From a virus: DNA of 25,147 nucleotides. The DNA is taken from IMG/VR virus record IMGVR_UViG_3300008117_004642, positions 1-25,147 of that record. One strand, 5' to 3'. Under the pieces are notes generated by a model. The model was not told the DNA's origin. It searched no databases and worked only from the letters and a program-made list of their open reading frames with translations. The stretch's first letter is position 1, and the number at the start of each line of letters is the position of its first letter. Shown here in pieces: positions 23,957 through 25,147 of the stretch. Made by a program: the position numbers and the translations under genes.

Positions 23957-24256
23957 ATGGATCTTAACATAAATGAAGTATATTCGTTCAAATTAAATAG
24001 TGGAGAAGAATTAGTCGCTAAAGTCATAAAAATTACTGATAAAACCGTTGAAATCAGTGAGCCTGTGAGCATTGCTCCTAGTCAAAAGGGTATAGGAATG
24101 GTTCCTAGCCTATTTACTACAGATATGAACGGTATTTTTAGACTAAATATTAATAGTGTCGCAATTGTTGCTGATACGAATGAACAAGTAAAGGTAAAGT
24201 ATATTGAAGCTACTACCGGTATACAAGTACCTGAAAAGCAAATTATATTAGGATAA
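23957..24256 (+). CDS. Conserved-looking small beta-rich phage protein, Sm-like fold possible
   Basis: The gene begins two bases after the glutaredoxin stop, with GGG upstream. The 99-residue product opens with Y-S-F-K-L-N-S-G-E-E-L-V-A-K-V-I-K (9-25), a strand-turn-strand pattern seen in Sm-like and SH3-type barrels. The next strand is K-T-V-E-I-S-E-P-V-S-I. No catalytic motif, signal peptide or membrane segment is visible. I recognise the pattern but cannot name the family. RNA binding is a possible role for an Sm-like fold, but this is conjecture. Its location between the reductase genes and the spike genes does not decide its role. Confidence 0.6.
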   Translation: MDLNINEVYSFKLNSGEELVAKVIKITDKTVEISEPVSIAPSQKGIGMVPSLFTTDMNGIFRLNINSVAIVADTNEQVKVKYIEATTGIQVPEKQIILG

Positions 24257-24258
24257 GG

Positions 24259-24540
24259 ATGCCAAAATTAAGTAGAAAAGGTGATACAGATCAACCCGGC
24301 GGAGCTATAATGCGAGGTGCAGGGACTGTATTTGCGAATGGTATACCAGTAGGCTTACATGTAAGCCGAATAACACCACACGCACCATGGGGTGACCCTC
24401 ACCCGCCGCATCGTGCGGCTACGACTACAAATGGTAGTCCAAGTGTTTTTGCTGAGGGATGTCCTGTGCTTAGAGTAGGTTCGGGAAATAGCTGTGGACA
24501 TAGTATCGTCACAGGTAGCCCTGACATATTTTGCCCATGA
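24259..24540 (+). CDS. PAAR-domain tail spike tip protein
   Basis: PAAR proteins cap the membrane-piercing spike of T4-like phages (gp5.4) and type VI secretion systems as a zinc-bearing cone. The 93-residue protein is full length for a single domain and has the repeated short beta motifs of the family: G-A-G-T-V-F-A-N-G-I-P (20-30), N-G-S-P-S-V-F-A-E-G-C-P-V (58-70), then H-S-I-V-T-G-S-P-D-I (81-90). Likely zinc ligands are among His34, His41, His48, His51, His81 and Cys92. The middle segment (34-51) is unusually His- and Pro-rich. It starts after GGATAAGG and ends in an ATGA overlap with the next gene. Confidence 0.8.
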   Translation: MPKLSRKGDTDQPGGAIMRGAGTVFANGIPVGLHVSRITPHAPWGDPHPPHRAATTTNGSPSVFAEGCPVLRVGSGNSCGHSIVTGSPDIFCP

Positions 24541-25147
24541 GTTTACAAGGTCAACAATCTCCCTTAAGTGTAAATGTATCTTCTTGTTTAATATCTGGTG
24601 TAGGAACATATGCAGCAAACACCGGTGTTTTCACTTCCACTAATAACAATATTGGATTCGCTACTCCGTTAGGACTTCCCGCATCTGTTACTAACGGTTC
24701 AGTAATATCAAATACTGTTTTAAACACATTATATAATGCAATGTCACTAGCGGTAGCATTACCTGTTAGTGCTACAGTCTTAGCTAATTTAAATAAAATA
24801 GGATCTAGTACAATACCTGCCTTAGGAAATTCAGCACCATCTACGTATCCTATTGTCGGAGCTACAATTGCAATTGACAGTTATAGATATTTAAATGGTT
24901 TGGGTTTCATAAAGTATCTTGCAGGAAGGGCAAACGCATCGTTGAGTGGAAACATAAATCCTGCGTCACAATTAAACTCTTATAGGCAGTTTTGTCAAGA
25001 TTTTATAAATTGCTACAGTTATAAAGTACAAACAAACCAAACCATCAACACATTTGTAAATAGTAAAACTTTTTTAAAAGGCATTTTTAGTAATATGAAT
25101 GATTTAACAACTGCGGACATTGCAGGAGTTAATCAATCGATGTTATT
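24537..25147 (+). CDS. Probable virion structural protein, partial (3' end outside window)
   Basis: From the ATG at 24537, overlapping the PAAR stop as ATGA, the frame stays open to the end of the window (about 203 codons). The start reads M-S-L-Q-G-Q-Q-S-P-L-S-V-N and continues Ser/Thr/Asn-rich with few charges. Around residues 65-90 is a hydrophobic stretch (A-M-S-L-A-V-A-L-P-V-S-A-T-V-L-A) that could be a helix but is not a clear membrane span. A later part (from about 145) is more ordinary, with Cys residues near 153 and 159. No family is recognised. The link to the PAAR gene suggests a baseplate or spike-associated role. Confidence 0.65.
   Translation, partial: MSLQGQQSPLSVNVSSCLISGVGTYAANTGVFTSTNNNIGFATPLGLPASVTNGSVISNTVLNTLYNAMSLAVALPVSATVLANLNKIGSSTIPALGNSAPSTYPIVGATIAIDSYRYLNGLGFIKYLAGRANASLSGNINPASQLNSYRQFCQDFINCYSYKVQTNQTINTFVNSKTFLKGIFSNMNDLTTADIAGVNQSML

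Overview
The window looks like part of the genome of a T4-like tailed phage (a myovirus) that infects a Gram-negative, probably aquatic, bacterium. The evidence is dense one-strand gene packing with ATGA and TAATG overlaps, strong AT bias, an exact T4-type late promoter octamer (TATAAATA), class I ribonucleotide reductase genes nrdA-nrdB followed by a glutaredoxin, a PAAR spike-tip protein, and a very large fibre- or adhesin-like gene. All real genes are on the + strand. I see no tRNA, rRNA, CRISPR, integrase or insertion sequence. The exact host and genus cannot be read from the sequence.

Region 1 (1-12270) is one giant gene that enters from upstream. It encodes a protein of more than 4,000 residues built from about 26 RCC1 beta-propeller repeats (W-G-x5-G-Q-L-G ... 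S-S-P-x-x-V-G) with about eleven LamG / concanavalin-like domains inserted between or within the repeats. Two of the LamG domains are themselves split by complete LamG domains. The reading frame breaks near 1522-1530, where about 19 codons of a repeat are missing. This is either a real deletion or an assembly collapse.

Region 2 (12296-20183) starts with the late promoter. It is a tightly coupled cassette of ten genes for sugar-nucleotide synthesis and glycosylation: a GT9/OGT-like glycosyltransferase fused to a methyltransferase, a GT25 family transferase, a fused GT2-like double transferase, a second SAM methyltransferase, another GT2-like protein, then the nucleotidyltransferase and kinase halves of HldE as separate genes, a cupin, HldD, and an unrecognised small protein. 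Together HldE and HldD would make ADP-L-glycero-D-manno-heptose, given heptose phosphate and a phosphatase from elsewhere. The nearby transferases could place heptose or other sugars on the host surface or on the virion, and the giant adhesin is an attractive but unproven acceptor.

Region 3 (20299-25147) holds nrdA, nrdB and a glutaredoxin for deoxynucleotide supply, then a small beta-rich conserved protein, a PAAR protein for the tail spike tip, and the start of a probable virion structural protein that runs off the window. A 115-base gap with a perfect 10-bp inverted repeat separates regions 2 and 3. There is no gene-free stretch longer than about 120 bases.
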